Positions 8,684 to 17,705 of a DNA stretch of 64,000 bases are shown piece after piece. This DNA comes from Paenibacillus alba (GTDB lineage: Bacteria; Bacillota; Bacilli; Paenibacillales; NBRC-103111). Position numbers and translations under genes: made by a program. The notes beneath the pieces were generated by a model that was not told where the DNA came from, searched no databases, and saw only the letters and a program-made list of their open reading frames with translations. Position 1 is the stretch's first letter; each line of letters starts with the position of its first letter. The DNA lies in NCBI RefSeq assembly GCF_013204855.1, contig NZ_JABMKZ010000002.1:372001-436000 (forward strand), given 5' to 3'.

Positions 8684-9856
8684 TTATTGACAGAATGACG
8701 CTGTAATCCGATGTGATTCGGGAAGCTCTCTTCCCAGCACGCGGTAATAGATTTCTTCATATTGCATGGTTGTGATGTCGTTGCAGAACGTATTTCTGGC
8801 ACGCATCAAGCAATTTTGCACAACTTGCTCATACAATGCTTGATTGCTTAGCAGGTTAACGGCAAGCTCAGCCATTTTCTCCGTATCTCCCACTTCTGCC
8901 AAATAGCCCGTTTCGCCGTGTGTGATAAGCTCAGGAATACCTCCGGCATTCGAGCCAATCGTTGGCACACCGCAAGCCATTGCTTCTAGAGCAACTAGTC
9001 CAAAGCTTTCTTTCTCCGAAGGCAGCAGCATCACATCCGCCAATGAAATCACCTGAGCGACATCATCTTGCTTGCCGCAGAAGGTCACCTTATCCGTAAG
9101 TCCCATCTCTTTGACTTTCGCAATCATTTTGGACAGATCAGGCCCTTCCCCGACAAACAATAGGCGTGAAGGAATGCGTTGACTGACTTTTGCAAAAATA
9201 TCAATAACATCCTGCACACGTTTAACCGGTCTGAAGTTGGAAATATGAATTAATATTTTTTCTTCCGGCCGTGCAAACTCACTTCTTAGCTTGGAAATAT
9301 CCCGTGGATAATACACGCGCTTATCAACAAAGTTATACGTTAAATCAATATCTCGATCTATATCCAGTGATTCCCTAGTTTCTTTAATTAAATCCTTCGA
9401 TACGGCAGTAACCGCATCACTTTCGTTAATCGCATACCGAATTAAATCAGAAATCGATTGATCCTGCCCCAGAACGGTTATATCTGTCCCGTGAAGCGTC
9501 GTAACTACCTTAAGCTTCGTACCCACCATCTGCTTCGCTAACAGCGCGCACACAGCGTGTGGGATCGCGTAATGAACATGCAATAGATCCAGATCTTCCA
9601 TTTTGGCAACCTGGGCCAATTTACTAGCCAAAGAAAGGTCGTACGGCGGATAACGGAAAACATAATATTGACTGACTTCAACTTCGTGATAAAAAATATT
9701 TTTATGAAATTTACCCAAGCGGAACGGCATGCTGTGGGTAATAAAGTGAACCTCGTGTCCTTTTTCGGCAAGCAGCTTGCCAAGTTCAGTAGCAACTACA
9801 CCTGATCCGCCCAAAGTCGGATAACAAGTGATGCCAATTTTAAGTTTGTCGTTCAT
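8684..9856 (-). CDS. bshA: N-acetyl-alpha-D-glucosaminyl L-malate synthase BshA
   Basis: GT4 glycosyltransferase joining UDP-GlcNAc and L-malate, the first step of bacillithiol synthesis. CYPTLGGSGVVATELGKLLA is the N-terminal UDP-sugar loop, and the C-terminal half has FRPVKR, FVGEGPD and the EX7E-type SEKESFGLVALEAMACG near residue 290. The ATG at 9856 has GAGG six bases upstream; a longer TTG start at 9877 would overlap bshB1 and lacks a site. 390 residues, close to the B. subtilis length. It directly follows bshB1, giving both pathway enzymes in one operon. Confidence 0.95.
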   Translation of the reverse strand: MNDKLKIGITCYPTLGGSGVVATELGKLLAEKGHEVHFITHSMPFRLGKFHKNIFYHEVEVSQYYVFRYPPYDLSLASKLAQVAKMEDLDLLHVHYAIPHAVCALLAKQMVGTKLKVVTTLHGTDITVLGQDQSISDLIRYAINESDAVTAVSKDLIKETRESLDIDRDIDLTYNFVDKRVYYPRDISKLRSEFARPEEKILIHISNFRPVKRVQDVIDIFAKVSQRIPSRLLFVGEGPDLSKMIAKVKEMGLTDKVTFCGKQDDVAQVISLADVMLLPSEKESFGLVALEAMACGVPTIGSNAGGIPELITHGETGYLAEVGDTEKMAELAVNLLSNQALYEQVVQNCLMRARNTFCNDITTMQYEEIYYRVLGRELPESHRITASFCQ

Positions 9857-9873
9857 CCTACACCTCTTTTCGA

Positions 9874-10566
9874 TCAATCGAAACGATCTACCACATAGGG
9901 CAGCTTGGATACAAAACCTTCTGCATACGTAATCATGCGTCTTTGCCCCATAAGGCGGTCGCGAGCCTCTACGCGCTCTACATACCCTTGATTAAGCGGC
10001 GTAGCTACTGTTCCCTGCCCTGTAATAAACTGAGAACGGTAGGCGCTTAACGCAGCTAATTTTTGGGCATACCATTCCGTCACATTAACCATTATATCTG
10101 CTTCATACACATCATTTATAAAATAAAAATACAAGTGTTCCACATTCACCGGCTCGGAATCCGGCAAATATTTTCGCAGCTTCGCATTGAAGACTGCTTC
10201 TTGAATTAATTCTGAACAAGCGATATGGTCAGGATGACGGTCCTGCCAATAAGGCGCGAACACAATCCTTGGTTGATACGTTCGAATTTCTTGCGTAATG
10301 CGTTCAATGTGGGCGCGTGTGGCCGACAGCCCCCGATCCGGTAAACCCAGATTGGTCCTGACCGTTAATCCGAGTAGGCTTGCAGCCTCATTCGCTTCTT
10401 CCATTCTTGTTTCCACAGTTCCATTCGAAGACATCTCGGCATACGTTAAGTCGCAAATGCCAACCTTCACGCCTTGAGCGGTATGTTTGGCAATCGTTCC
10501 ACCCATCCCAATCTCAGCATCATCAGCATGTGCGCCAAAAATAAGGATATCCAGTTTTTCGCTCAT
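9874..10566 (-). CDS. bshB1: Bacillithiol biosynthesis deacetylase BshB1
   Basis: Zinc-dependent LmbE/PIG-L deacetylase that removes acetyl from GlcNAc-malate, the second bacillithiol step. FGAHADDAEIGMGG near the N-terminus is the metal-binding HxDD motif, and DRHPDHIACSELI holds the later His. 230 residues starting at MSEKLDILIFGAH. The start at 10566 lies one base after the mgsA stop, so translation is probably coupled; upstream in-frame codons belong to sequence overlapping mgsA and are not part of the gene. Confidence 0.95.
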   Translation of the reverse strand: MSEKLDILIFGAHADDAEIGMGGTIAKHTAQGVKVGICDLTYAEMSSNGTVETRMEEANEAASLLGLTVRTNLGLPDRGLSATRAHIERITQEIRTYQPRIVFAPYWQDRHPDHIACSELIQEAVFNAKLRKYLPDSEPVNVEHLYFYFINDVYEADIMVNVTEWYAQKLAALSAYRSQFITGQGTVATPLNQGYVERVEARDRLMGQRRMITYAEGFVSKLPYVVDRFD

Positions 10567-10567
10567 G

Positions 10568-10987
10568 TTATTCAATACCCGGCTTATATTTATGTACGAG
10601 TTCTCGCCATGCAAAATCCCCGCGATCAAGCGCTCTAACGAGCAGCTCCGCTGTCGCAACGTTCGTCGCGCAAGGAATGCCTTGAACGTCGCAAAGACGC
10701 AGGAGGGCAATAATATCAGGCTCATGCGGCTGAGCCATCAATGGATCTCGCAAAAAGATAATAAAATCCATCTCATTTTCAGCTACTAATGCGCCAATCT
10801 GTTGATCCCCGCCAAGAGGACCTGACATAAACCGGTGAACGTCTAATTTCGTGTTGTCCATAATGCGCTGTCCTGTTGTTCCTGTCCCATAGAGCTTATG
10901 TCCTTGAAAAACATGCTCATAGGCGGTTATAAAGTTCACCATTTCGTCTTTCTTACGATCATGGGCAATTAGTGCAATCTTCAACAT
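10568..10987 (-). CDS. mgsA: Methylglyoxal synthase
   Basis: Converts dihydroxyacetone phosphate to methylglyoxal and phosphate, a glycolytic overflow step. Typical small protein (139 residues): [16 protein letters not shown] at the N-terminus, phosphate-binding [17 protein letters not shown] with the catalytic Asp, and FLRDPL. The ATG at 10987 has GGAG about 11 bases upstream; GTG at 10999 sits on the site itself. The mgsA-bshB1-bshA order is the same in B. subtilis. Bacillithiol is part of methylglyoxal detoxification in Firmicutes, which may explain the grouping. Confidence 0.96.
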   Translation of the reverse strand: MLKIALIAHDRKKDEMVNFITAYEHVFQGHKLYGTGTTGQRIMDNTKLDVHRFMSGPLGGDQQIGALVAENEMDFIIFLRDPLMAQPHEPDIIALLRLCDVQGIPCATNVATAELLVRALDRGDFAWRELVHKYKPGIE

Positions 10988-11013
10988 CCTACATTCCACT
11001 CCCCTAGGGCTCT

Positions 11014-11817
11014 TTAATCTATAAAATGCTCAAAACCGTAAATCATTCCGCTGTACGTCATTACTTTGCGTATGGCGATCGCAACCCCCGGCATATAAGC
11101 CGCACGGTCATAAGAATCATGTCTTATTTTCAGCGCTTGGCCAGGCTCGGCCATGATGACTTCCTGTTGCGCAAAAATGCCCGGCAGTCGAACACTATGT
11201 ATTCTAAACCCATTGTAATACCCACCGCGCGAGCCTTCAATGGTTTCTTCTTCATTCGGATTCCCTTGACGACGTTCTTCTCTCACCTCGGAGATAAGCT
11301 CGGCCGTTTTCACTGCCGTACCCGAAGGCGCATCAAGCTTCTGATCACCATGGTACTCGATGATTTCCAAATTCGGAAAATATTTAGAGGCTTGTGCTGC
11401 GAATTTCATCATCAGAATCGCGCCGATCGAGAAATTGGGAGCGATCAAGCCACCGATGCCCTTTTCTTGACACAGCTTGTCCAATTCAGCAATAGCTTGA
11501 GGCGTGAAGCCGGTCGTCCCCATCACTGGGCGGATACCTAGACGAATCGCTAGATTCGTATGGGAAACCGCTGTTTGCGGACCTGTAAAATCTACGATCA
11601 CATCCGGTCTTGCCTCTGTAAGCGCCTGCTCCACGTCGTTGCTCATCTTGACGCCGCACTCCTCGAATCCAACCATTTTCCCCAAATCAATTGGGCCAGA
11701 GGTACGGGAAACACCTGCAACCAGCTCCATATCGGACTCTGTGAGTACCGTCTTCACGACCTCTCGACCCATTCTTCCACTTGCTCCAATGACTGCTACT
11801 CGAATTTTACGATCCAT
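11014..11817 (-). CDS. dapB: 4-hydroxy-tetrahydrodipicolinate reductase
   Basis: NAD(P)H-dependent step of the lysine, diaminopimelate and dipicolinate pathway, needed for cell wall and spore core. [16 protein letters not shown] is the N-terminal nucleotide loop; [15 protein letters not shown] in the second half carries the catalytic His and Lys and the substrate-binding Ser-Gly-Thr. 267 residues, family-typical. ATG at 11817 with AGGAGA ten bases upstream. First of the dapB-mgsA-bshB1-bshA-cca-birA series, following a TPR gene. Confidence 0.96.
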   Translation of the reverse strand: MDRKIRVAVIGASGRMGREVVKTVLTESDMELVAGVSRTSGPIDLGKMVGFEECGVKMSNDVEQALTEARPDVIVDFTGPQTAVSHTNLAIRLGIRPVMGTTGFTPQAIAELDKLCQEKGIGGLIAPNFSIGAILMMKFAAQASKYFPNLEIIEYHGDQKLDAPSGTAVKTAELISEVREERRQGNPNEEETIEGSRGGYYNGFRIHSVRLPGIFAQQEVIMAEPGQALKIRHDSYDRAAYMPGVAIAIRKVMTYSGMIYGFEHFID

Positions 11818-11850
11818 GCGCCGTATATCTCCTTTGTGTATGTTTCCAGC

Positions 11851-12354
11851 CTACGATTTCAACTTCCTTTTATAGCGTGCAGCCTGCTGCTTCGCAAGCT
11901 CATGATTAGGCTCCAAGCGAATGGCTTCCAATATCGTTTGATACGCTCTTACATAATCATTGCGAAGAGCAAACACTTCGCCTAGTATAAGATACGCTTC
12001 TATCGCGAGAGGATCAAGAACAATCGCTTCTTTCAGCAAAAAAATAGCTCGTTCGGCATGCTCAGATTCGGTGCTTAACTCCTTCTGAGCACGATCGACC
12101 AGTTCTCTGGCATGCAGGACTTGCAAATGATAGCGATATACTTCATTGCCTGCTTCCAGTTCAAGCGCCTTCGTGGCATGCTCAATAGCCTGAACCAGCT
12201 TATTGCTTCTTGCAAAGGTAATCGAAAGTTTATAGTGATAGGCAGCATTGTCCGGTTCTGCAGCTATCGCTTTTTCAAACCATTCAATGGCTAATTCGAA
12301 ATCATGACCAAGTATGGCTTCGTACGCTTTCTGTATTTGATCTTCTCCATTCAT
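11851..12354 (-). CDS. Tetratricopeptide-repeat protein
   Basis: A 167-residue soluble protein made almost wholly of TPR units (YEAILGHDFELAIEWFEKAI, YHYKLSITFARSNKLVQAIE, AYLILGEVFALRNDYVRAYQ). No signal peptide, no catalytic motif. ATG at 12354 with AGGAGG eight bases upstream. It lies between ypjD and dapB, a position without a TPR gene in B. subtilis as far as I know, and is co-directional and closely spaced. Partner unknown. Confidence 0.85.
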   Translation of the reverse strand: MNGEDQIQKAYEAILGHDFELAIEWFEKAIAAEPDNAAYHYKLSITFARSNKLVQAIEHATKALELEAGNEVYRYHLQVLHARELVDRAQKELSTESEHAERAIFLLKEAIVLDPLAIEAYLILGEVFALRNDYVRAYQTILEAIRLEPNHELAKQQAARYKRKLKS

Positions 12355-12417
12355 CTGCCCATCCTCCTTTGCGAAAGTCAGTCTCCCGTCTTCGAGGGAT
12401 AGTACAGTTTATGAAGC

Positions 12418-12756
12418 TTACGTAGTTTCGGTGTTAATTTTGGTCCAACGACCTGCGTCCCTTGTGTTGAATTTGTGCATGATTTTATCATGCGCTTCGG
12501 TCAGATCAATCCCTAACGAGTTGGCAAAACAAATCGTAATGAACAGAATATCGCCCAGCTCCAGCTCTATGGAATTATCTGCTTCGGTACTTTTTTTGGG
12601 CTTTTCACCATAGGTATGGTTGACCTCTCGTGCCAGCTCCCCAACTTCTTCAGACATTCTCGCCAGCATCGCCAAGGGACTGAAATATCCTTCCTTGAAC
12701 TGGGAAATATAAGTATCAACTTCTTGCTGTATATCTTTAAGTGTACGTTCTGACAT
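12418..12756 (-). CDS. ypjD: MazG-like nucleotide pyrophosphohydrolase (YpjD family)
   Basis: All-alpha NTP pyrophosphohydrolase, probably a house-cleaning enzyme for non-canonical nucleotides. EEVGELAREVNH (EExxE) and ELGDILFITICFAN (ExxD) are the metal-binding halves of the MazG site. 112 residues, the size of B. subtilis YpjD. The ATG at 12756 has AAGGGTG three bases upstream; the longer reading from 12795 starts inside the promoter-proximal leader and is not favoured. First gene after a good promoter, heading towards dapB. Confidence 0.9.
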   Translation of the reverse strand: MSERTLKDIQQEVDTYISQFKEGYFSPLAMLARMSEEVGELAREVNHTYGEKPKKSTEADNSIELELGDILFITICFANSLGIDLTEAHDKIMHKFNTRDAGRWTKINTETT

Positions 12757-12799
12757 GTTCACCCTTCTTTCCATCATCTTCACCAAAGCTATCATTACT

Positions 12800-12828
12800 A
12801 TGTTAAACTAAACAAGAAAAGTTGACAA
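12800..12828 (-). promoter_or_regulatory. Sigma-A-like promoter for ypjD and the dapB operon
   Basis: On the minus strand TTGTCA (12823-12828), a 17-base spacer, and TAACAT (12800-12805), 44 bases before the ypjD ATG. The -35 overlaps a plus-strand TTGACA pointing at ypjC, so the two divergent genes may share this stretch. Confidence 0.6.
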
Positions 12829-12868
12829 ATTTTTTTGACCAACTCATCACGTATCCGGAGGAATAAAA

Positions 12869-13741
12869 ATGATTTTCAAAGAACGATTTGCTGATCAATT
12901 TATGAATGTCCTTGCCATTATGATCGGTACAGCCATCTACGCGTTTGGTTTGCATTATTTCGTCATCTCGAATGAGTTGATGGAAGGGGGCGTTACGGGC
13001 ATTTCATTGCTGTTAAAATACGTTCTGAACGTTCCGCCTTCGATCTCGACTTTAGTCATTAATATTCCTTTATTCTATTTGGGGTGGCGAGTCTTTGGCA
13101 AAGGTCCCATGCTGTATACGATTTTCGGCGTTGTCTCTCTCTCTTTCTTTCTCTGGGTGATGGAAGTGCTTATTCGGCTTCAGTGGCTAGTCCCTTTCCA
13201 CACCAGCCAAGACTACTTCTTAGCTACGTTGTATGCCGGGATCAGTTTAGGAACAGGGCTTGGACTCGTATTCCGATTTGGCGGTACGACGGGGGGATCC
13301 GATATATTAGCCCGTATCGGACAGAAAAAAAGAGGCTGGAGTGTCGGACAGGTCATCCTGATCATCGATGTTGTCGTCATCGGCTCTTCCTTTCTTTATT
13401 TGCCGAAGGAGAAAGTCCTTTACTCGCTCGTTGCTGTCTTCGTCAGTTCTCGCATCATTGATTACATATCGGAAGGTGCTTATACCGCCAAAGCCTTTAC
13501 AATTATTAGCGATCAAGCTGTTCCTATGGCTAAATCCATCACCCAGGAGCTAGACCGAGGCGTAACCCTGTTTCCTGCCCGTGGTGCTTACTCCGGCAAT
13601 AATAAAGAAGTTGTTTACTGCGTCGTCTATCGTCATGAAACACGAAGACTCAAAGAACTCATTCATTCCATAGATCCCCAAGCTTTTATTATTATTGGTG
13701 AAGTACACGATGTCATTGGAGAAGGCTTCAAGACACAATGA
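12869..13741 (+). CDS. ypjC: YitT/DUF2179 family membrane protein (YpjC)
   Basis: Member of the YitT family: about five or six hydrophobic segments in the first 200 residues (starting VLAIMIGTAIYAFGLHYFVI), then a soluble C-terminal DUF2179 domain with ALDRGVT-like LDRGVTLFPARGAYSG. Role unknown; the family is common in spore formers. 290 residues, ATG with GGAGG seven bases upstream. It is the only plus-strand gene in the window, divergent from ypjD and convergent with ypjB. Confidence 0.9.
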   Translation: MIFKERFADQFMNVLAIMIGTAIYAFGLHYFVISNELMEGGVTGISLLLKYVLNVPPSISTLVINIPLFYLGWRVFGKGPMLYTIFGVVSLSFFLWVMEVLIRLQWLVPFHTSQDYFLATLYAGISLGTGLGLVFRFGGTTGGSDILARIGQKKRGWSVGQVILIIDVVVIGSSFLYLPKEKVLYSLVAVFVSSRIIDYISEGAYTAKAFTIISDQAVPMAKSITQELDRGVTLFPARGAYSGNNKEVVYCVVYRHETRRLKELIHSIDPQAFIIIGEVHDVIGEGFKTQ

Positions 13742-13742
13742 C

Positions 13743-13784
13743 AAAAAGTGGGTTGCGCAGCACGTCTGCACAACCCACTTTTTT
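13743..13784. terminator. Bidirectional terminator between ypjC and ypjB
   Basis: Near-perfect stem GTGGGTTG(c)GCAG / CTGC(a)CAACCCAC with A-rich and T-rich flanks on both sides, placed exactly between the convergent ypjC and ypjB stop codons. Confidence 0.9.
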
Positions 13785-14662
13785 CATCTGTTTTCGCTCT
13801 CACGCGTTGGCTTGACCGTTACAAAGCTTCTCCCTGACTGATACATCCTCCAACCAGCATAAGACAGAACGCTGACGATTATGAGACCAATCCCTAAGGA
13901 CCAAATAATCGGCTGCCTCGGGTCTGTAATAGGTACAAAGGCAATGGCATCCTTATTCTTGAGAAACAATTCATCCAAGACTTGATTCAAATGCGTTAAG
14001 CCTGACTCCAGTTGGCGTGCAGCCATTGGTTTCTCGCTGATATTCTTGTGCAGAAAAACCAGCACAGAATCGAGCTTCTCTACCGAGCTTGCCTCGCGGC
14101 TGATCAGTAAAGCAGGATGAATAATCGCGATATGCTGTGACATTTTACCGAAATCTGTCAATGCTTCTGCTTGTTTATTGGACTTGATATCCTGCGTCAA
14201 TAACAGGGCATCGTTTTGCAGCACTTTATGATATTGCAACCACATGGGTTGATTTTTATGTGTCAGGGCATCTGTGGCAAGCCGTAGCTTGGCAACGGCA
14301 ACCTGTCCTTCGTCGGAAGAATATTGAGCCGCGTTATAGACTCTTTTCGCTTGCGTAATCGTTTCCGTCAAAGCGTTCAGGCCTTCCACAGAAGTAATGC
14401 CTTCAAAATGGATTTTAGGAATTTGATCCGATATTTGCTGCAATTTATTCCGTGCCTCCACGACTTGTCCATCCATCGTTTGTTTGTACATCTCGTCGGT
14501 GATTTGATTCAAAAACTCCACACGCTGAATTTGATCTGTATCTATGGGCTTAGCAGCTTGTCCTGTCGTACTTGTACCAGCCCCGCAAGCCGCGCTGATC
14601 GTTGCAACAATCGTGAGCATAAGAGTTGTTGCAACCATTCTCGACCTGATGGAAATAAACAT
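13784..14662 (-). CDS. ypjB: Sporulation protein YpjB
   Basis: YpjB family, a sporulation-associated membrane protein of unknown mechanism. An N-terminal hydrophobic segment ends in a possible lipobox (ISAAC, Cys26), then a helical extracytoplasmic domain (HLNQVLDELFLKNKDAI late), one C-terminal membrane helix (IIWSLGIGLIIVSVLSYAGW) and a short basic tail. 292 residues against about 264 in B. subtilis. ATG at 14662 with AGGAGGGG seven bases upstream. Follows ypjA, as in B. subtilis. Confidence 0.85.
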   Translation of the reverse strand: MFISIRSRMVATTLMLTIVATISAACGAGTSTTGQAAKPIDTDQIQRVEFLNQITDEMYKQTMDGQVVEARNKLQQISDQIPKIHFEGITSVEGLNALTETITQAKRVYNAAQYSSDEGQVAVAKLRLATDALTHKNQPMWLQYHKVLQNDALLLTQDIKSNKQAEALTDFGKMSQHIAIIHPALLISREASSVEKLDSVLVFLHKNISEKPMAARQLESGLTHLNQVLDELFLKNKDAIAFVPITDPRQPIIWSLGIGLIIVSVLSYAGWRMYQSGRSFVTVKPTRESENR

Positions 14663-14728
14663 GGGACATCCCCTCCTTCACCATCATCATATGGAGGTTC
14701 GTCCCACTTTAGACCAGACAATAGGCAG

Positions 14729-15391
14729 TTATCGCTCTGTTTTCTGACGTGTCGCCAGACATAGAACAGCAATGATGATACCTATCACGCTTAAGCTAAT
14801 TGTGAAGCCTTCAATTGTCCGATAGTAATTGTCTACGAGTACATCCGGCAGTCTTGGAAAAACGCCTCTTTCATAGTCCATGAAATCGTTCCAGAACGTC
14901 CACGCTGCTACAAGGACTATTGCTGTAAGCTTGTAGCGGTACCATCTAACAAATAATAACGCTTCCAGGGCCATAGCCAAGTGAGATGCTGTCAGCATCC
15001 AACCATCCCAGCCAACCGGCACTCCTTGCCAGGCCCCTGCCCAAATCATCGTGACCGCCCAAATGCCATATTTAAAGGATGTAATTAATGCAAAAGCTTC
15101 AATAAATCCGCGAATGGCTTGATAAAGTTTACTAGGCTTTTTAGTTGAACGGTAATCGATCAGCAAGTAGCCAATGGTTAAGGTGAAAAATAGACTCGCC
15201 GTTGGACTGTCTGGCACGAAATACACATACCACAGCGGTTTCTCTGCAATGGTTTCAGTCATTTGTAACCAGTACCACTCATAACCGTAGATGGTTCCAA
15301 GAAGATTTGTGATGAAAAACAACCACAACATTTTTTTGCTTAACAGAAAATCCTTGCTCCAAAAATAGGCAATAGATAACCCTTCCTGCAA
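14729..15391 (-). CDS. ypjA: DUF1405 membrane protein (YpjA)
   Basis: Integral membrane protein with five or six hydrophobic helices and many aromatic residues (GYEWYWLQM, GIWAVTMIWAGAWQG, AWTFWNDFMDYERGVFPRLP). DUF1405 family, function unknown. Starts at TTG 15391, supported by GGAGGAG five bases upstream; the next Met is in the first membrane helix. 220 residues. It lies just after the qcr terminator, keeping the qcrABC-ypjA-ypjB order of Bacillus, which suggests a link to respiration or sporulation, but nothing direct is visible. Confidence 0.88.
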   Translation of the reverse strand: MQEGLSIAYFWSKDFLLSKKMLWLFFITNLLGTIYGYEWYWLQMTETIAEKPLWYVYFVPDSPTASLFFTLTIGYLLIDYRSTKKPSKLYQAIRGFIEAFALITSFKYGIWAVTMIWAGAWQGVPVGWDGWMLTASHLAMALEALLFVRWYRYKLTAIVLVAAWTFWNDFMDYERGVFPRLPDVLVDNYYRTIEGFTISLSVIGIIIAVLCLATRQKTER

Positions 15392-15415
15392 GTAAGCTCC
15401 TCCTCAAACTGATTT

Positions 15416-15444
15416 AAAAAAACCTGATCGCTCGCGCGATCAGG
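15416..15444 (-). terminator. Terminator of the qcrABC operon
   Basis: Perfect stem CCTGATCGC / GCGATCAGG with a GCGA loop and seven T on the minus strand, nine bases beyond the qcrC stop. Confidence 0.9.
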
Positions 15445-15453
15445 TTTCCCTTT

Positions 15454-16344
15454 TTATTGGGCTTTTTGTTTGGCTAACCATTCTGTCAGCTTCGTGATAT
15501 CAGCATCTGTTAAGCCTTTATCAATATTAGCTTGGTACTGTTTACCCATGTTGCCCTTACCGTTTTTGATAATGCCAAGAATTTCATCTTGGGAATGCTT
15601 GTCACCTACACCAAGTAGGGCTGGTACACCAGAAGCCGGCATTCCTTTGAGTCCTGCGCCATGACAAGATAAGCATGTCGCTTTCTTGTAAATTTCTGCG
15701 CCTGGATCATCAGCGGCAACAATAGCTGCGCCTTTTTTCGTGTCTTTGGAAGCACCGCCGCCAGCAGCAGCACCTTTGTTTGCGTGCATTTCTTCTTCAC
15801 GCTTAATGTGCTCAGGGACGATATTTTTCTCTTTCAATTCCACTTGATAATGAGCCCATGACGTGTACGTCAAATATGTACATGCAACTAAAGACAAGAT
15901 CATAATGGATGAAGCAATGGGTCTTCTGTAGAAGCGACGCTCTTTGCCTGTATCCAAGAAAGGAGCAAGCAGCAAGCCGCCGAACAGTAAACCAGGAACA
16001 ACAACCGCACCAAGAACAACGTAATCTCCTGATGTATATGGGTATTTCAACAATTGATACATGAACAAGAAGTACCAATCCGGCATTGGAATGAACGCCG
16101 TGTTCTTAGGATCCGCAGGATAACCGAGCGGAGCTGGATCGGACATGACCAGTACTAACATACCGACCAAGACGACAACACCAACCATCCATTCTTTCAG
16201 TAAGAAGTTTGGTACAAACGCTTCTGATTTCCCAGGATAAGCAGAATAATCTCTAGGAATCAGTCGTTGCTCTTGTGATTTCTTAATTACGCGGGAATCT
16301 CCCACATAAACGATTTTTTCGTCAGACTTATGACCATGCGCCAC
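15454..16344 (-). CDS. qcrC: Menaquinol:cytochrome c reductase, cytochrome b C-terminal/cytochrome c subunit
   Basis: QcrC combines subunit-IV-like membrane helices with a C-terminal cytochrome c domain. Four hydrophobic segments (WMVGVVVLVGMLVLVMS first), PMPDWYFLFMYQLLKYP near residue 85, a Gly/Ala/Lys linker around 195-212, then CLSCH (haem c) and a distal NMGKQ Met ligand. 296 residues with a GTG start at 16344 and AGGAGGGG eight bases upstream. Last gene of qcrA-qcrB-qcrC. It passes electrons from menaquinol to small cytochromes c in the membrane. Confidence 0.96.
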   Translation of the reverse strand: MAHGHKSDEKIVYVGDSRVIKKSQEQRLIPRDYSAYPGKSEAFVPNFLLKEWMVGVVVLVGMLVLVMSDPAPLGYPADPKNTAFIPMPDWYFLFMYQLLKYPYTSGDYVVLGAVVVPGLLFGGLLLAPFLDTGKERRFYRRPIASSIMILSLVACTYLTYTSWAHYQVELKEKNIVPEHIKREEEMHANKGAAAGGGASKDTKKGAAIVAADDPGAEIYKKATCLSCHGAGLKGMPASGVPALLGVGDKHSQDEILGIIKNGKGNMGKQYQANIDKGLTDADITKLTEWLAKQKAQ

Positions 16345-16364
16345 GCTATTTGCCCCTCCTTCAA

Positions 16365-17036
16365 TTATAGCGGTCCAGAAATACCTTGTTTGCGAATCAT
16401 GAAGAAATGTCCAGCAAGCAAAGCTAACAGAACGCCCGGCAGGAAGAATACGTGGATGGCGAAGAAACGAGTCAATGTTTGTGCGCCAACGATGCTTCCA
16501 CCTTGCAGCAATGTTTCAATGTAAGGTCCCGCAAATGGAACAGATGCTGCAATTTTCATACCTACTTGCGTAGCGAAATACGCTTTGTTATCCCAAGGAA
16601 GCAGGTATCCGGTAAAACCAAGACCTAACATAACGAAGAAAATCAACATGCCTACAACCCAGTTCATTTCACGAGGAGCTTTGTACGAACCAGTGAAGAA
16701 CACGCGCAGGGTATGTAAGAACATCATAACAATTACTAAGCTGGCTCCCCAGTGGTGCATACCTCTGACGATAACACCGAAAGCCACTTTATGTTGTAAA
16801 TAGTCAACGCTGGCATACGCGTTGATAATATCAGGCGTGTAGTACATCGTTAAGAACATACCTGACAGAATTTGAATGACTGTGATGAAAAACGTCAATC
16901 CGCCGAAGCAATATACGAAAGCGGAAAAATGATGAGCAGGGTTTACGTGCTCTGGAACCTCGTGGTCTGCTACATCCCTCCACATTGGCGTAATATCAAG
17001 ACGTTCGTCAATCCAGTTGTATACGTTTTTAAACAT
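16365..17036 (-). CDS. qcrB: Menaquinol:cytochrome c reductase, cytochrome b subunit
   Basis: Cytochrome b6-type subunit that binds two b haems and forms the quinol sites. 223 residues, four membrane helices; HHFSAFVYCFGG, MHHWGASLVIVMMFLHTLRVF and AIHVFFLPGVLLALLAGHFFM carry the haem-ligand histidines, and GYLLPWD is the conserved quinol-site loop. ATG at 17036 with GGAGG upstream. Between qcrA and qcrC, close spacing. Confidence 0.97.
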   Translation of the reverse strand: MFKNVYNWIDERLDITPMWRDVADHEVPEHVNPAHHFSAFVYCFGGLTFFITVIQILSGMFLTMYYTPDIINAYASVDYLQHKVAFGVIVRGMHHWGASLVIVMMFLHTLRVFFTGSYKAPREMNWVVGMLIFFVMLGLGFTGYLLPWDNKAYFATQVGMKIAASVPFAGPYIETLLQGGSIVGAQTLTRFFAIHVFFLPGVLLALLAGHFFMIRKQGISGPL

Positions 17037-17053
17037 CTGATGCTGACGCCTCC

Positions 17054-17599
17054 TTATACTCTTGTGTTAGCATGTAGTTGTCCCACATAAACGAAACCAT
17101 TCTCTACTTTGGTCGTGTATTCGTCCAGTGGCTTAGGTGCTACCGCAAGGTTCTTGCCATCTTGCGTATAGTGAGCACCGTGACAAGGACAGAAATACTG
17201 ATCTTTGTAGGCAGGGTTGTCGTTCCAGTTGACTGTACATCCAAGATGCTTACAGGTTGGATTCAACGCAAAGAGCTTGCCGCCGCTGTCTTTGGAGATC
17301 CATGCAACCAATTCAGCATCACTTTCGTACCAGCCATCGACTTGATGGACTTGGAACGTAAACGCTTGTGGAACATTTGTAATTTTACTTTCTTCGACAA
17401 CTTTAACCCAGTCCGAAGCACTTTTCTTTTGAAGGACAGGATCTACAGCAAACCGTATCATCGGTATAATAATACCGGCCCCCATGAATCCTCCAGCGCC
17501 ACCAAGGGTGTAAGAAAGAAATTGCCGACGAGACATTTCGCGTTTGGTCCCGGGCTTCTTCCCATGCTGTTCTTCTTTGTGATTGTTGTGATCACTCAT
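17054..17599 (-). CDS. qcrA: Menaquinol:cytochrome c reductase, Rieske iron-sulfur subunit
   Basis: Rieske 2Fe-2S protein taking electrons from menaquinol. Cluster boxes are CKHLGC and CPCHGAHY. The N-terminus has a hydrophilic stretch, then twin arginines before a membrane anchor (SRRQFLSYTLGGAGGFMGAG), fitting Tat export. The ATG at 17599 gives 181 residues; a longer reading to 17665 has no convincing ribosome site. First gene of qcrABC, 107 bases after the promoter -10. Confidence 0.96.
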   Translation of the reverse strand: MSDHNNHKEEQHGKKPGTKREMSRRQFLSYTLGGAGGFMGAGIIIPMIRFAVDPVLQKKSASDWVKVVEESKITNVPQAFTFQVHQVDGWYESDAELVAWISKDSGGKLFALNPTCKHLGCTVNWNDNPAYKDQYFCPCHGAHYTQDGKNLAVAPKPLDEYTTKVENGFVYVGQLHANTRV

Positions 17600-17705
17600 T
17601 CTCAGGTCTACCCTCCTACATTGGCCGATGTCCGAACCCTCTCGGACGTCAGTTACCTCTATCACGTGTCGTTCGACATTACACTACATAACTAGGACAT
17701 TACTA

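Noticed and set aside
12822-12850. Plus-strand TTGACA as a sigma-A promoter for ypjC
   Set aside because: No acceptable -10 at 16-18 bases; it overlaps the -35 of the opposite promoter.
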